Shown here piece after piece: positions 5,084 to 5,170 of a stretch of 5,170 nucleotides of DNA. This DNA is from Deltaproteobacteria bacterium (GTDB lineage Bacteria; Desulfobacterota; DSM-4660; Desulfatiglandales; Desulfatiglandaceae). The notes beneath the pieces are model-generated. The model worked only from the letters and a program-made list of their open reading frames with translations. It searched no databases and was not told where the DNA came from. Position 1 is the stretch's first letter; each line of letters starts with the position of its first letter. A program made the translations under genes and the position numbers. Location: positions 1 to 5,170 of the forward strand of contig JAFDJF010000240.1 in the NCBI GenBank assembly GCA_019307645.1. Direction: 5' to 3'.

Positions 5084-5170
5084 CAAGCAACGTAAAGGCA
5101 GCGAAGGGTAACTTGGAGCGGGAGACGCGCTTTGTAGGCCCTTAAAAACAAATTGCGTATTTAAAGAATG

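Noticed and set aside
5048..5095. 15-codon open frame starting MTAAIMPAKPG
   Set aside because: It is very short, lacks a ribosome binding site and lies inside an inverted repeat.

Overview
The window looks like accessory chromosome of an anaerobic, probably sulfate-reducing bacterium related to the Desulfobacterales (class Desulfobacteria). The case rests on content: two free-standing desulforedoxins, a tungsten-type aldehyde ferredoxin oxidoreductase (AOR), a DUF362 iron-sulfur protein, and intergenic DNA packed with inverted repeats. There is no rRNA or other phylogenetic marker, so the lineage is an inference.

Layout. Positions 1-253 carry no gene, only an imperfect inverted repeat (arms 19-45 and 181-207). 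A near-consensus sigma70 promoter (TTGACA, 17-bp spacer, TATATT, 254-282), overlaid by AGTC/GACT half-sites, drives two tiny desulforedoxin genes (333-455 and 497-634). Both lie on the + strand, 41 bp apart, each with a strong ribosome binding site. Positions 635-1042 are non-coding and hold a 15-bp perfect palindrome, a long imperfect inverted repeat, a pair of 11-bp direct repeats and a 9-bp leader hairpin. A two-gene operon follows: a DUF362/4Fe-4S protein (1070-2386) and, 19 bp on, an AOR-family enzyme (2406-4262), closed by a rho-independent terminator. The 369-bp gap after it holds a striking repeat: two antiparallel arrays of four 9-10 bp units (TTTAGNTCAC type), bracketed by two near-identical terminator hairpins. 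A small acidic helical protein of unknown function (4632-4973) follows, then non-coding DNA with another inverted repeat to the end.

How the genes may work together. All recognisable products handle low-potential electrons. AOR reversibly oxidises aldehydes to carboxylic acids at a tungsten-bis-pterin site and passes electrons through a [4Fe-4S] cluster. The DUF362 protein has two groups of four cysteines able to hold iron-sulfur clusters and is the obvious candidate electron partner. The desulforedoxins are one-iron proteins that could also carry electrons, but they appear to be a separate transcription unit. The partnership is inferred from gene order only.

The main points for a second look are the DUF362-AOR pair, the diverged desulforedoxin tandem and its operator-like promoter, and the paired-array repeat between duplicated terminators.
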